From Ipomoea triloba (taxonomy: Eukaryota > Streptophyta > Magnoliopsida > Solanales > Convolvulaceae), in the NCBI RefSeq assembly GCF_003576645.1, contig NC_044918.1, positions 18,801,470 through 18,865,469 of the forward strand: a DNA stretch of 64,000 nucleotides. The letters are read 5' to 3'. Shown here in pieces: positions 21,183 to 35,185 of the stretch (positions are counted from its first letter, which is position 1; every line of letters starts with the position of its first letter). Under the pieces are notes generated by a model that worked only from the letters and a program-made list of their open reading frames with translations, ran no database searches and was not told the DNA's origin. A program made the translations under genes and the position numbers.

Positions 21183-21377
21183 AGACATTTGGTTCAAACA
21201 TTAGATCGGGAATTGATATGGTAATTAAAATCAAATATTGGGTAATGATTATAAGTTTAAGTGGGAGAAATATCTTTATTTTTTTTGAAAAGAGAAATAT
21301 CTTTATTTAATAGTACATAAGAATATAAGTTTAAGTAGGAGAAATATCTTTATTTGATAGTACATAAGAATCGGAAT

Positions 21378-21445
<68 letters not shown>

Positions 21446-21660
21446 TTTCATATTAATACTTGGAAAATGACATTTTTAAAATTTTTATTCTTTATTTTTT
21501 ATTTCATTGTTCAAATGTAAGAAATGAGTTCATAATTACTAAAAAACTTGAATTTAATAATACAACATATAGTAAAGTAGACAAATAAATATAAGAATAA
21601 ATTTTAAATTTAAATATATAATAATAGAATATAAAAGTCTTATACCAAACGCTACATTAT
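21183..21660. mobile_element. hAT-like MITE, second copy, with TA expansion
   Basis: ACATTTGGTTCAAACATTAG through ATACCAAACGCTAC corresponds to the element in CIA30 intron 2. It contains a TA microsatellite at about 21381-21442. Confidence 0.5.
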
Positions 21661-22814
21661 TATCTTTCTTGGGTTCGTTGATAGGTAAAATAAGTATTGA
21701 GGAATTGAGTGGAGAAATGGGAAGAGGAAATATTATTTTTGTCTTTTGTATCAACTTTATGCACATTGATAGAATGACGAGACAAATTCCTCGGAACTAA
21801 TTGAGACAGCACGTAGCCACGTAGATGAGAGCTATGTGGCTGGTGTCACTGACACCATTAATTTTTTTTAAGTGATAAAAGATCAAATATACTCTCAAAT
21901 TATATTGTAACAGAGTTAATAGTATTAAAAAAAAAAAAACTGAATTTCAAAATCTTCGCTGGACTGTGAGCATGGCCATTGGCTTTATTTGTCTGATTAT
22001 TTGTTAGGTCAATTGGAAAAAGAAATTAATTAGTATAAAACTTCTAAAATTCGTTCTTTCAAAAAAAAAACTTCTAAAATTCGAGTGTGCATAACTAAGT
22101 TTAAATTAAATGTGTAATAGTTTACATCAAACCATTTTTATATAAAAACTTTTATTTTTATTTTCTACATATATGTCAACAAATTTAAAATGTTGGGACA
22201 TTTTAATTAGCAACATAATATTTTTGTGGGTTATTTTCATATATTATTACATAGCGTACGTTTTGTAAATGATTAAGTTCAATTGATTAAATATTTATTT
22301 GATTCTTTAAAAATAGGATGGTAAAAACGTGTGAATATCTTTAGTCTTAAATTTTGTTCTCTTTTCAAAAGGTTGAATTTTTAGCCCCATAATCCAACTC
22401 GACACAGTATATGAGAGGATGCGAATGCCTTTAATCCCAAACCTAGACCTAATCCCATCCCAAACCTACTTCTTTAAGACCTAAGCATCATCGCTCAAAA
22501 TGTCACAATTGCATCACTTTCGAGAATAAATGTGGTTGGACAACGTGGAATATGTGGAAGAACTAATTAATCGAAATATAGGCTTTCCAGCCACCTCTTG
22601 CTCTAAAATGGACAACATTTATGAGTATTCGCTTTCGTTAATTGAATTTATAGATAAAAATTTTACTAATAATATATATATATATATATATATGGCTTGG
22701 TTCCTGTACGGTTATGTTCTCTAGTGTGAACGTACGGTCGTGTCACCAAGATGTGTGTGTGTATATATATATATATATTCACACGCCGCATAAGTAAAAA
22801 TGAGATATTGAAAA
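21661..22814. other. Intergenic, no gene seen
   Basis: AT-rich spacer with poly-A runs and short TA repeats near 22675 and 22760. A motif GGTTCCTGTACGGTTATGTT (about 22700) resembles dispersed plant repeats, but its borders cannot be set. Confidence 0.45.
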
Positions 22815-22876
22815 AATCAACCATTCCGATCCATATTGGGTACGATCATAAAAATTTCATAATTAAATGACTAAAG

Positions 22877-22878
<2 letters not shown>

Positions 22879-22948
<70 letters not shown>
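22879..22948. repeat. TA dinucleotide microsatellite
   Basis: An uninterrupted (TA)n of about 70 bases in duplication unit 1, absent at the matching place in unit 2. Confidence 0.95.
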
Positions 22949-22949
<1 letters not shown>

Positions 22950-23324
22950 TATAACTTGATAATTTAAACATAATTTGTGAATAAAAATTTATTTCAAATT
23001 TTAGAATTATTATAATTTTATTAATTTGTACATATACTCTAAAAAAATTAATTTGTACATATATAAATTTTTATTATTATTATGATTATTATTTAAAAAT
23101 TAATTAACTGGTATTTAAATATAAAACTGTATTAAATATTTACTTTTCAATGAATAAAAATTGATACTTGAAAATAATCGCATTAGTACTAAAATAATAA
23201 TAATAATAATAATAACTCAACAAATATACCAAGGATTATGAAAAAACTCAAGGTTAAGGAAAATTGATTGTCACATATGTTTCTAAATCTTTCTTTTTTT
23301 TTGTTTTTAATACAACTGACGGTA

Positions 23325-23440
23325 TTACATTGTAGTATCTGTTCATCTATACTTTCTCAACCTGTTAAAGCACAAAGAGTCAATTCATCTTCACTGAGGC
23401 TCGATCTTATAACTTTTCATATAGAAGAATCACTACCTGT
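23325..23440 (-). mobile_element. SINE fragment
   Basis: The minus strand carries GACTCTTTGTGCTTTAACAG and CAGATACTACAATGTAATAC, the 3' part of the SINE family at 6891. Confidence 0.5.
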
Positions 23441-24117
23441 TATCTGAGCAGAAAGTGTTTGGCATGTGTATAAATTTTTAGTTATTAAGAAAAATTGATT
23501 GATTGAGTTGTTGGGAACAGTGAATTAATTGGTCATCTGATTGCAGTATTCTGAGTATTTAGCATGGTAAAGTACTATAAATTTTCTAGTTTCACGAAAA
23601 TCCAAAACAAACAGTCGGTGATGATTTTTTTTTTTTTTTAAAGCAGTGATGAAAATTGTTTGAGTCATTATCATGCCTTGTTTTAAATAATTTTATCATG
23701 CCTTTTTTAAAGCCTTTTTTAAAAAATAATTTTATCATGCCTTAAAAAAAAAATCCAAAAGGCTATCATTTTACAATGCCCATGTGGTAGGCTAAATTTG
23801 ATGTTAATTTTATATATTAGGATACGGTTGTTGTGCGAACTGAAAGAATGCACGACAATTAATACACGAATGTACCGTATTCCCCCAGCTTCCTCAAGGA
23901 ATGCACCGTATAGAATTCGCGAGTCTTCCAAGTATGTCTGGGACCGTTGCAGTGCATTCATTTAATAGTTCTCAAGTTCGCACGGGAAGGACAATTCACA
24001 TATGATCTTGATTCTATGTGTGTGTGAATTATACCAATCTCAACTATCCATCGTGATCTATCAATAGTTAAAAAGTTTAATAAAAATTTTACCAAATTAA
24101 TATATTAGATCAGTTTT

Positions 24118-24208
24118 CATTGACAATGACCTTGTGGTTAGTGGCACAAAATGGTTTGAGCCTTATAGGGAGCGTAGTACTAAAAAAAAAAAAAAAAAAA
24201 AAAAAAAN

Positions 24209-24239
<31 letters not shown>

Positions 24240-24240
24240 A
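24118..24240 (+). mobile_element. Truncated SINE with long A tract and a single N
   Basis: ATGACCTTGTGGTTAGTGGC is the SINE 5' part. It runs into a poly-A tract of about 55 bases holding an N at 24208. The N probably marks an unresolved homopolymer join. Confidence 0.55.
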
Positions 24241-24561
24241 AACAAACAAAAGCAAAAAATTGGATAATGCACGGAATGAAAGAAGGTCAAGCTGTAATAT
24301 TTTATGGACATGTAGTGGTAGTTTTATGAATCCAATATAGTAATTTTATAAACATGAGTAGTGAATTTATGTACATACAATAATAAATTTATATATCTAC
24401 ACTCTACAGTTGCAACTTTATAAAATAAACCAACAACAATGTAATGATTTATATAGCTAAAGTAATGATTTTATGTAACAAAAGATTTAATTAAAAAATT
24501 GAAAAAAAAAGAGTAATGTTTGTGGCATTTAAAATATCTTAATTAAATTTTATTTTTTTTG

Positions 24562-24670
24562 TCAAAGGTCTTGTGGTCAAGTGGCATGAAGTGATTCTCC
24601 CAAGTGGGAGGTCATGGGTTTGAACCTCAGATACTACATGTCACAGGGTGGTATTCAAAAAAAAAATTAA
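24562..24670 (+). mobile_element. tRNA-derived SINE copy
   Basis: GGTCTTGTGGTCAAGTGGCA (A box) and CATGGGTTTGAACCTC (B box) are followed by AGATACTACATGTCACAGGG and an A tail. This is the most complete short copy of the family in the window. Confidence 0.65.
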
Positions 24671-25677
24671 ATCTTTTTGTTATTTTTATACATTACTTTA
24701 ATTTGTAAAAAAAAGGAGAAAAATAAATTTGAATTAGAGAAAAATTGAGGAAAAAAAGTGCATTGGGTGCATGTTGATACATGCACGTTAGTCCATGATA
24801 TAGCTATGAGAGAAAATAGGGAAGTGATTGCAAATATAATGATATGAACACTTTTGAAAATCAAAGAGTACGTATTGTAGGAATTTAGTCATTCGGATAG
24901 CCTTTGTTTTTCTCATTTTCAACCAGTTGAACTTGTTTTCAAAAAAAAAAAAAACCAGTTGAACTGCTCATGCGGACATTTTCACCATCATCTAGTTATA
25001 TAGCTAGTAATAGTAGCAAGAAAGCCTCATTCAATTAAGGAAAAACTGCACTTTTGAATTATGTAATAAAAAATTGTGAATTTTTTTCTCAAATTTAAGA
25101 TTATAATGCTTTATAATCTTATTTATCAAAATACGATAATTATATATTTTTCTTTTAAAATAACCATGGAGTCTTCTCTTCAAAGACAACCATAGTTGTA
25201 ATGAACTACTTCAAAAAAAAAAAAAGAAAAAAAACATAATGGTTGTCTTGCTAATTAAACATACAAATTCACATAAAAATTAATTATTACCAAGTTAGTG
25301 TCATATACTTAATTAGTGATTAGAGAGTAAACCAATAAAGGTACCTGCTAAAAAGGTGTATTGCATAATTTTTTTTTTTATAACTTTAATGGGCGAATTA
25401 CTTTGCATGATTCTTTTAATTTTAATTTTAATATTTTAATAATACTTCTTTTAATTTAAATGTAGTGATTCAACAGTACTTTTACTATAAGTAAAAAGGC
25501 ACGATTTACTCGATTTATCTCTCGAGTTCAAAGACAAATTTATAGAGTCTAAAATATAGTCTAACAAATGAAGAAATCTGAATTATTTAAAAAAAAAAAA
25601 AAAAAAAAACCTTCACATTGGCATATAGCATCTTTGTCATTCCAATTAATTACCTCCAAAGATATTTAAAAAAAATT

Positions 25678-25981
25678 GAGTTAATACCTAAAATGGTCAA
25701 TCGACTATAGGAAAATTCACAAATTGGTCATCGACTATCAAGTTTAGCAAATTAAACCCTCAATTATCCAATCTTTACTAATTAGGTCCTCAACTATTCA
25801 ATTCTTATTCAATAAAGTCCTAAACTATTCAATTCTTACTCAATAAGGTCCTCAACAAAGGATTGATTTGTGAATTATTGAGTAAGAATTGAATAGTTGA
25901 GGACTTTATTGGTAAAATTGATAGTCGGGGACTAATTTGTGAATTATGACATATTCAAGGGACCATTTTGAGTATTTATCC
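25678..25981. mobile_element. Foldback MITE with A8TT target duplication
   Basis: Arms carry GAGTTAATACCTAAAATGGT on the left and GGATAAATACTCAAAATGGT (reverse complement) on the right, plus inverted copies of TCCTCAACTATTCAATTCTT. Both sides are flanked by AAAAAAAATT (25668-25677 and 25982-25991). A low-complexity duplication is weaker evidence than a unique one. Confidence 0.6.
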
Positions 25982-26584
25982 AAAAAAAATTATCTTATTT
26001 TACCGTGAGTGCAATCGGGTGCTACTAGACCACAAGGTCTTGTCTTATTTTACCTATCTTATTTAGTATTTATTAGTTAAACCAAATCTTTTATTTCTTT
26101 GATTATTTTCTTTAGTATTTTATTATCTTTTAAATTTGGCTTCTTTTTGTGTTTACTAATATGTTTAATGTAATTTATTAATATATTAATTTTATATACT
26201 AATACTAAACTTAATATTATGAAATTGAATTGTAAATATATTCCATCAAGTTTTGTTAATCAAATTAGACATAAAATAAAATTGTGAGTAAAAATAGTAT
26301 TGTAATTAATAATAGTTTCTTTCCTTGAGATTTTCTTGATTTCTCGATATAATAGAAAAAAAAAAGGGGGGGGGGGGGATAATAGAAATTGACGTGACAT
26401 TAATAGTGGTTGGTGTTATTTAAAAAAAATGGTTGTGACATTCATAATGGTTCACTTCATACTTGTAAATTAAATAGTTATTTTTTTGAAGGATGTAAAT
26501 TAAATAGTTATTATGTATATAATAGAAAGAAAAAAAAAGGTGAAATACTAGAAATAATCATGACATTAATGGTTGGTGTTATTC

Positions 26585-28690
26585 TAAAAAATGGTTGTGA
26601 AAATCAACCATTTCCATCTATATTGTGTACAATCATAAAATTTTATAATTAAATGACTATAGTTAAACAAAATATATGGTATAACTTTTATTATTTAAAC
26701 ATAATTTGTGAATAAATATTCATTTAGAATTTTTAGAATTATTCTAATTTTATTAATTTTTACTTAAATAAATATTTGTTATTACTATTACTATTATTTA
26801 AAAATTAAATAATTGGTATTTAAATATACAACTGTATTAAATATTTACTTTTCAATGAATCAAAATGGATACTTCATTCGAAAATAACCGTATAAAGTAG
26901 TACTAAAATAATTTAAAAAAATACCCAACAAATATACCAAGGATTTATGAGTTGGCAAGATTAAGGAAAATTGATTGTCACATCTTGTGTCTAAATCTTC
27001 ATTAAGTAAGAAGAATTGATTGATTGAGTTGTTGGGAATAGTGATTGATTGATTTTGAATTATTCTCCAAATATTGGACTGTATTAGAGCATCCATAGGA
27101 GCATAACAGTAGATATCTGGGGTCTTTGGGACCATACTTGTATACATGGAGGGAAAAGAAATGAAGAGAGATAAAATTTTGGTGCTGCTGCAAAATAAAG
27201 GTTATTAAAACAGTGCAAAGTACTCACGGAAGATGATGCAACTCGCGCCACACGTGTGTGGGCTACAACTAGTGCGCCCAGCGGGCGCAATATATATATA
27301 TATATATCAGATTTGTTTTTTTTTTTTCCTTCCATCTCATTTTATCTTTTCTAATTACACTTACAAAAATTTCTCAAAAATCATAAAAAAAAGTCTTCAA
27401 TATTAAGGATGCTCTTATATTGAGTAATTGATTATCATCTGATTGTAGTATACGGAGTATTACTTAGAATGTTAAAGTAGTAGAAATTTTTTCGTTTCAT
27501 GAAAATCCAAAACAAACAGTTGGTGATGAAAATTATATTATTGGAGTCTTTATCATGCCTTATTAAAAAAAAGAAAAAAAAAGGCTATCATTTTACAATG
27601 CCCATGTGGTAGCCTAAATTTGATGTTAATTTTATATATTAGGACCCGGTTCAGGATAAATCGAAAAAATACATTACAATTAATACACGAATGCATCACA
27701 TTTTCCTAGTTTTGTCAAGGAATGCACCTCAACTTCTACAAGAATGCACGGCAAAGAAGTTGCGCGTCCTCCGGGCATGTCTGAGACCGTTGCGATGCAT
27801 TCATTCAATAGTTCGCAGGTTTGCACGGAAATGACAGTTCACATATGATCCTGATTCTATATATATGTACATGAGTTATACCGATCTTAACTATCCATAA
27901 TGATTTATCAATGGTATAAAAATTTAATAAAAAAATTTACCAAATTAATAGATTAGGCCAGTCCTCACATTGCTCGCAATGCGAAGATAAAGCAAGAAAA
28001 TGACTAATGCATGAAATGACTAATTATATATTTTTCTTTAAAATAATCATGGTGTCGTCTCTTCAAAGACAACCATAGTTGTGATGAATTACTTCAAAAA
28101 AGAAAAAAAAAGAAAAAAAAAAGCATAATTTGTCTTGCTAGTTAAACATACAAATTCACATAAACATTGATTATTATATTACCACGTTAGTGTCATTTAC
28201 TTATTAGTAATTAGTAATTAGAGAGTATACCAATGATGGTACCTCCAAAAGAAAAAAATATGTATTACTTTACCTATCTTATTTAGTATTCAGTATTCAT
28301 TAATTAAACTAACTCTTTTTTCTTTGTTTATTTTCGTTAGTATTTTTTTATCTTTTAAATTTGATTTGTTTTTGTATTTAATAATATGTTTAATGTAATT
28401 TCTTAATTATATACTAAAATTAATATTATGAAATTGAATTGTAAATGTATTTCATTAAGTTCCGTTAATTAAATTAGACATAAAATAAAATTGTGAGTTC
28501 AAATAGTATTGCAATTAATAATAATTTCTTTTCTTGAGATCATTCTTCATTTCTCGCGATATAATAAAAAGAACAAGAAAAACGTGAACAATAGATGTGG
28601 TCGTGACATTAATAGTCGTTGGTATTATTCTAAAAAAATGGTTGTGGCATTCATAATGGTTCACTTCATACTTGTAAATTAAATACTTAT
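26585..28690. repeat. Diverged tandem duplication, unit 2
   Basis: This is the shorter counterpart of unit 1. A short piece at 28595-28690 (TCATAATGGTTCACTTCATA) also matches 26395-26475 at the unit 1 end, so the repeat boundary is near 26.58 kb. No gene is seen. Confidence 0.7.
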
Positions 28691-29948
<1,258 letters not shown>

Positions 29949-31966
29949 TCAGAGTTGTTGGAGACAAGGCCCAGGCTCCACAACACTTTCCTGTCCACGA
30001 GCATTGCTACAATAAGCAGCCACCGTCCCTGAGGCTGCCTGTGCTGTTATGTCTATGGACTCCATTCTTATTCCAGTGCACGCTACAGATCTACTGCAGT
30101 TTAGGTTTATGGCTGTTTCTCTTCTTGCTGTTCCAGTTATGTTTTGATACACTACATCGCTGATTTCAACCCCACTTGCCTAACACCGATATCTCGATCA
30201 GAATTATTTTGGATGACGAGAAGAATCGAATTTTGGTTTAATGTAACGAGGCATATGGTATTAATATTATATATGATTTAAACTGCGAAGGTCTTTCGAT
30301 TAATAAAAATGTAACGATATATAGTGAGAATTACCAATTTTTTGCATGCCCCGCGAACATCGCAGTAGTTTTGGTCTATGATGATGGGGTTATCTACTGA
30401 AAAGAGTTGCAGATTTTCGAATGTTATGTTCCGGACGTATCCTCTGCCAGTCTTTAATTTTCATGGGGAAAAACATGCATGAATTGAAGTTCAATAAAAT
30501 TATCCAACAAACATTATATTGTAGATAATGCGCATGGGAGAGAGAAGGGAAAGAAGTAGAAGAAGAAAAAAAGAAACTGCAAATGAAATGACGTGCCCGG
30601 TTGGGCGCTCTTGATGCCCATAACGCGCACTAGGAAGTTGTTTCACTGATTTGGTAGAGACCACAAACTTAACAAAAATTAAAGTTTTACTGCAAAGACC
30701 TTACTTACTATTTCCTTCCTCTCTCTTTCACATAAAATTACATTTCCTCAAAAGCCACCTCAAAGTCTCTATTGGAAATGAAGGCAGAATTCTGGCAGAG
30801 ACAAATTAAACGTTAACGTACCTGCCATGTCTTGATCCGAGCTCCGTTTGTTGTCCCATTGAAGGTACAGTTGTAGACATGAATGTCTTCCACTTGTACA
30901 AAATTCCCACTCTTTCCTAAGCTTCCAATACTAGTATATCAAACAAAACCCACTCAACTTCCTAATTTTACTACTCAAACTTATTGTTTCTACTTTAATT
31001 GTGTTATTAAACTCTTTATTTTTCTGAATCACTAAATATTAGATGAACCTAAATTAATTATTAAAAATTATATTATTGTATGTACCTTATACCATGGCCT
31101 GGCCCACATTGAACATTGTTTATTTCAATATTGGAAGTGTAGTCTCCAATAGAAATGCAATCATCCCCTGTTTTATCAATCCAAATTAAATGCCAATCAA
31201 ATTACTTTTACAAATTATATAAGGATGATGATAAAGAGCAATATATCTCTCACCACAACTTATATTGGAATAGGTAATGCTCAAATGGTGCGAGGCATGA
31301 ATGTGAATCCCATCAGTATTTGGACTATCTCCAGGAGACTCAACACTCACATGGCTAACATTGAAGCCATTGCACCCAAATATAAGTGCGTGTGTTTGAG
31401 GGCTGCTGCTAAAATGAATGTTGCTCACACTGCTGTTATTGCATGAAAGAAACTTCATTGCCTGCATATATACCCCCAAAAAAATTACAGATACCGGTGG
31501 TGTTTGGTAAATAGCTGTTAGCTGATTGGGTTTGTGGATTTGAGTAGTTGATACCATTAGTTGACTGTAGAAATATGTTTGGTAAATTAGCTGTTAGCTG
31601 ATAGCTTATTACATGCAAAATGACTTTCTCAAAAAAACTAACTGAGAAAGCTGCTTTGAGTAGTTTTTTGAATTTTAGCGTTTTGGAGCAATAAGCTATT
31701 ACAAAAAAACTAATTAACCAAATATTTATATTGACTGTTTAGCCAAGTTAAACAACAAATAGTGGTGAAATAAATCAAAATTGACTGATAAGCTAACTAT
31801 GTTACCAAGTAGGGTCATAATAAAAATGCCAAAAAAATGAGAAAGAATTTTAAATACATTGGCAGATCAGATAGATAGAAACACTTACTGTTGGAGCCAA
31901 CTTTGTGCAGCCTTTCTGTAAATGAGAATTAAGTTATTAATTGATTAAGCAATATTCCTATGGTCA

Positions 31967-32002
<36 letters not shown>

Positions 32003-32956
32003 TACACATACATACCAGATCAGGATGATATCTACAAGATTGATCCCACCATTTCTTTCCTTGTCCATCAATTATCCCTCCACCCTCAGCCTTTAGCCCA
32101 TTGACACCCCTAAATGCTAGCCACTGGCTTGCGTCGCGCCCGTCCCAACTCTCGGGTGAGCTTGGTGCTTTAATTGTCCCTAATATCTAAATGTTAAAAA
32201 ATAAATAGAAAATTAAAAAAAAAATATTAATATGTGTGCTAGCTTAGCTTGTAAATTAAGAAATGATAAAGAATATAATTTATCACCATATATATATATA
32301 TATATACCTGGAAATAGATATATTCAGACTTGCAGGGGCCATTAAAAGTAAGTGGATTAACCAGAAATGTTGAGTTTTCAGGAATGATCACTTGTGGATA
32401 GGGAAGTGAGGATGAAGAACAAGCATCATTCCATGCATTCAAAAATGCCTGCAAAGAAAGAAAGAAAGAAAAAAAAATCTCAACCCTTCTAAAAAGTTGC
32501 AATAATTAACAATTAGAAATTGGTGTGACAACAAAATATGGTGACATTAGTACTAGAATAATTACTAGATATCAGATCATTCAAAAGTGGTCGGAAACAT
32601 GCTTCCGAACAATTTTTAAAATTTGTAAAAATAGTTGAGATTTTGTGATATCCAACATTGCATATTTAAGGTTAAAAGAAAAAACTTTAAAAAAAAATAT
32701 GAAGAAAATGAGGAGGATTAGTTAAGTACTTGTGAATCATCTTCCACTTCATCACCTTTGGCTCCATAGTCCATCACATTAAAGCTTGTGCATGAAACTC
32801 TTGATGATGATATCAAGCTAAAAATGAACAAGAAACAAAATAACTCCTAAAAAAATACAAAATATCAAATTTAGTCGAATTGTAATGTAATTAAATTGTT
32901 AAGAAACTTCTAGAAGTAAATTATAGATGTTGTGGGGTTTAGCAACTCCTCACCAT
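29949..32956 (-). CDS. Polygalacturonase 2 (GH28), tandem copy 2
   Basis: Ten exons (32956-32954, 32846-32730, 32448-32308, 32186-32016, 31915-31889, 31461-31254, 31167-31086, 30930-30822, 30451-30335, 30179-29949) join in frame to 401 residues. The signal peptide is [21 protein letters not shown]28 motifs are intact: NTDG 201-204, GDDC 223-226, GPGHGIS with His247, and RIK 281-283. These supply the three catalytic Asp and the substrate-binding residues for pectin hydrolysis in the wall. As in copy 1 the start codon stands alone in exon 1 (ATG|GTGAGG). Exon sizes equal those of copy 1 except for small changes in exon 2. Intron 5 carries a hAT-like MITE. No lesion is seen, so a working gene is likely. 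Confidence 0.9.
31495..31810. mobile_element. hAT-like MITE in polygalacturonase 2 intron 5
   Basis: GGTGTTTGGTAAATAGCTGT on the left faces TACTTGGTAACATAGTTAGC (reverse complement) on the right, with further inverted GCTGTTAGCTGATAGC. It accounts for the extra length of this intron relative to copies 1 and 3. A remnant of a similar type lies at 52450-52580. Confidence 0.55.
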
Positions 32957-34055
32957 GTTATTCAAGCAATCAAGAAGAGAAGGATTAGTATGAATCAATG
33001 TATGCACAATTATTCATGATGAGGAGTATAGTATATATAGGAATAAGTTGTCATGTCCAACGTATGCTTAATTAGTGGTACACATTTGTTCACAATTAAT
33101 TTTGTTTGCTGACATTCTTTTAATTAGTAAATAATAATAATAATGGGTGGGATAAGAATAGTGGAGTTCAGTAGTTGGCTCCGACGATCCAACAATTCAT
33201 GACACACTAGTAACAATTATTAATTTATGAGCAGCATTAAAGTGTGGGTGGCCGTGCATTCTTATCCCTTAAGAGAGATCGAGGTTTAAGCTGAGTATAG
33301 TACAAGCTTAAAGTGACAGTTAGGGCATGCTCAGGACACCTGACCTGACCAAAAAGTTATGAGCAATATTTGATCAACATTTGTCTTTTTTAGTGTATTT
33401 AAAACTTTTCCTAATGAAAATTTCAAATGCAAATAATAATTTTTTTCATATTTTAATATTTAGGAGCAAAATATTTTCTATTAGAAATTTTCGTAGATAA
33501 TTTTTTTTTCTTTTTTGTGTACTGATATTTATCATTTTTCGTTTATTAATCAGCACAATTAGTTGTTGACCATTGCTTCTCTTGGAGTCGGGATTTGATT
33601 GTTTAATCGAAGTGCAAGTCAACCTGGTGGCAACCAATTGAACTAAATTATGCAATTTATGTGTGGAAAGTGAGCACTAAGTACACATTGGTTTACATAA
33701 AGTGGCATAAGGGCATTATTGGTTTATTCTAACCCAAAAAAAATATAAAAAAAAAATCCTCTAATTATAGTCAATCAATTACGACCACGAGTGAAGTGTA
33801 CCTTGTGAATGATCAATGTTGAGGACAATCAAAGACTTGAAGATCCACTTCAAATAAGAGAAAACTACAATAACTCGTTCAAGAATAAAAAAAAAATTGC
33901 AAGAAGTCACGAACAGACTAATCCATACATTTCAGCAAAAAGATAACACCAATACACTTGATGGGCTTCACAAGGAAGATGCCAAGTTGGTCATTTGCTT
34001 AACCTTGCATTTGGAGCATCTGGAGGCCTTAGACATTGCCATTTAAATACAAAAA

Positions 34056-34124
<69 letters not shown>

Positions 34125-35185
34125 GGCTCAACTAGAGTTTTTGAAGACCAATTTGGTGAAGGGATGCACTGGACTGGTTGTGCATGAATTGGAACAATAA
34201 GTTGGCCTAAAAAATAAGTGGGAAAATAATTTAAAGTGATCCAATTTAATGGCTTGGCTTTGGAGAAATAAAAAGAAATTGAAATGAAGTTACATAGGCA
34301 AATTAAGTATATTTACTTCAAATTTAATAGTTGAAACTCCTTATTTTAATTTTATTTAATTTCTATTACAAGTTTAGGAGTTTAACTCTTGTTTTTTTTA
34401 AAAAAAAAAACATGTATAGCCTATTTTAAAGGGCTAAAGACCTCATTTTTATAGAGAGTATTGAAGTCGAATTGGATATGTGCTTTGCATTTTCATGTCC
34501 TTTCTAGCATTCTAGGAGGAATTTTTTACTTATCAATTCAAGGATATCACCCTGGCCTCCTTGAATTGTGGCGTCCCAATTGATCTTATCACCTTTCAAC
34601 TCAATGTGGCGGCTTCCCTACTCATCCATACATGTCTGCTAGCCATTTCCCAAACCCCACTTCAACCAAAATCCACCGTAAACAACCCATACTTTTCAAG
34701 AAATAAATTGGACAAAAAACTGGAAAACGGAGTGAGACTTGTATTGTGGAGTTCGATCTTGATCGTGAATCCAATATCAAGCCGAGAAATTCACATCAGA
34801 TCACATAATGAAATTAATCATATTTATGCTAGGTAATACCTCAACTAAAATATTTAATCCTTTTGAATTACATATGATTTATACTTTTTTTAAATTTAAA
34901 CAAAATGTGCTAGCTAGCTTAGTGCATACATAACAATTTATGTTTTTGAATTGAATGACGATTGAAACTTATTGAAGTCATATGAGTTGACTATTGATTG
35001 ATATACTCCATATATCCATCATTCCATCCTATCATCACATCCAAATAACACCAATTTTCATTCACAAAGGAATCATAATTCATAATCATAATTAACAACG
35101 TAGAAAATGCAATCCTAAAAAGTAACTACACATGCATGCATACATACATGTTCTAATATTGTAAATTAAATTAGATACAGAAAAT
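32957..35185. other. Intergenic between polygalacturonase 2 and 3
   Basis: It should hold the polygalacturonase 2 promoter at its left end. An (AAT)n microsatellite lies at about 34058-34124. A less AT-rich stretch at 34550-34800 has no recognisable coding content. No transposon with clear ends was found. Confidence 0.5.
34058..34124. repeat. (AAT)n microsatellite
   Basis: About 22 perfect trinucleotide units. Confidence 0.95.

Larger units (their letters stand above)
22815..26580. repeat. Diverged tandem duplication, unit 1
   Basis: Blocks match unit 2 (26585-28690) in the same order: ATAATTAAATGACTA (about 22860 and 26650), GGCTATCATTTTACAATGCC (23760 and 27582), TCTTCAAAGACAACCATAGT (25177 and 28060) and TTACCTATCTTATTTAGTAT (26050 and 28271). 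Unit 1 is longer because of later insertions: a TA run, poly-A, SINEs and a foldback MITE. No gene is seen. Confidence 0.75.

Noticed and set aside
24120..24340. Lysine-only frames
   Set aside because: They translate a poly-A tract at the end of a truncated SINE.
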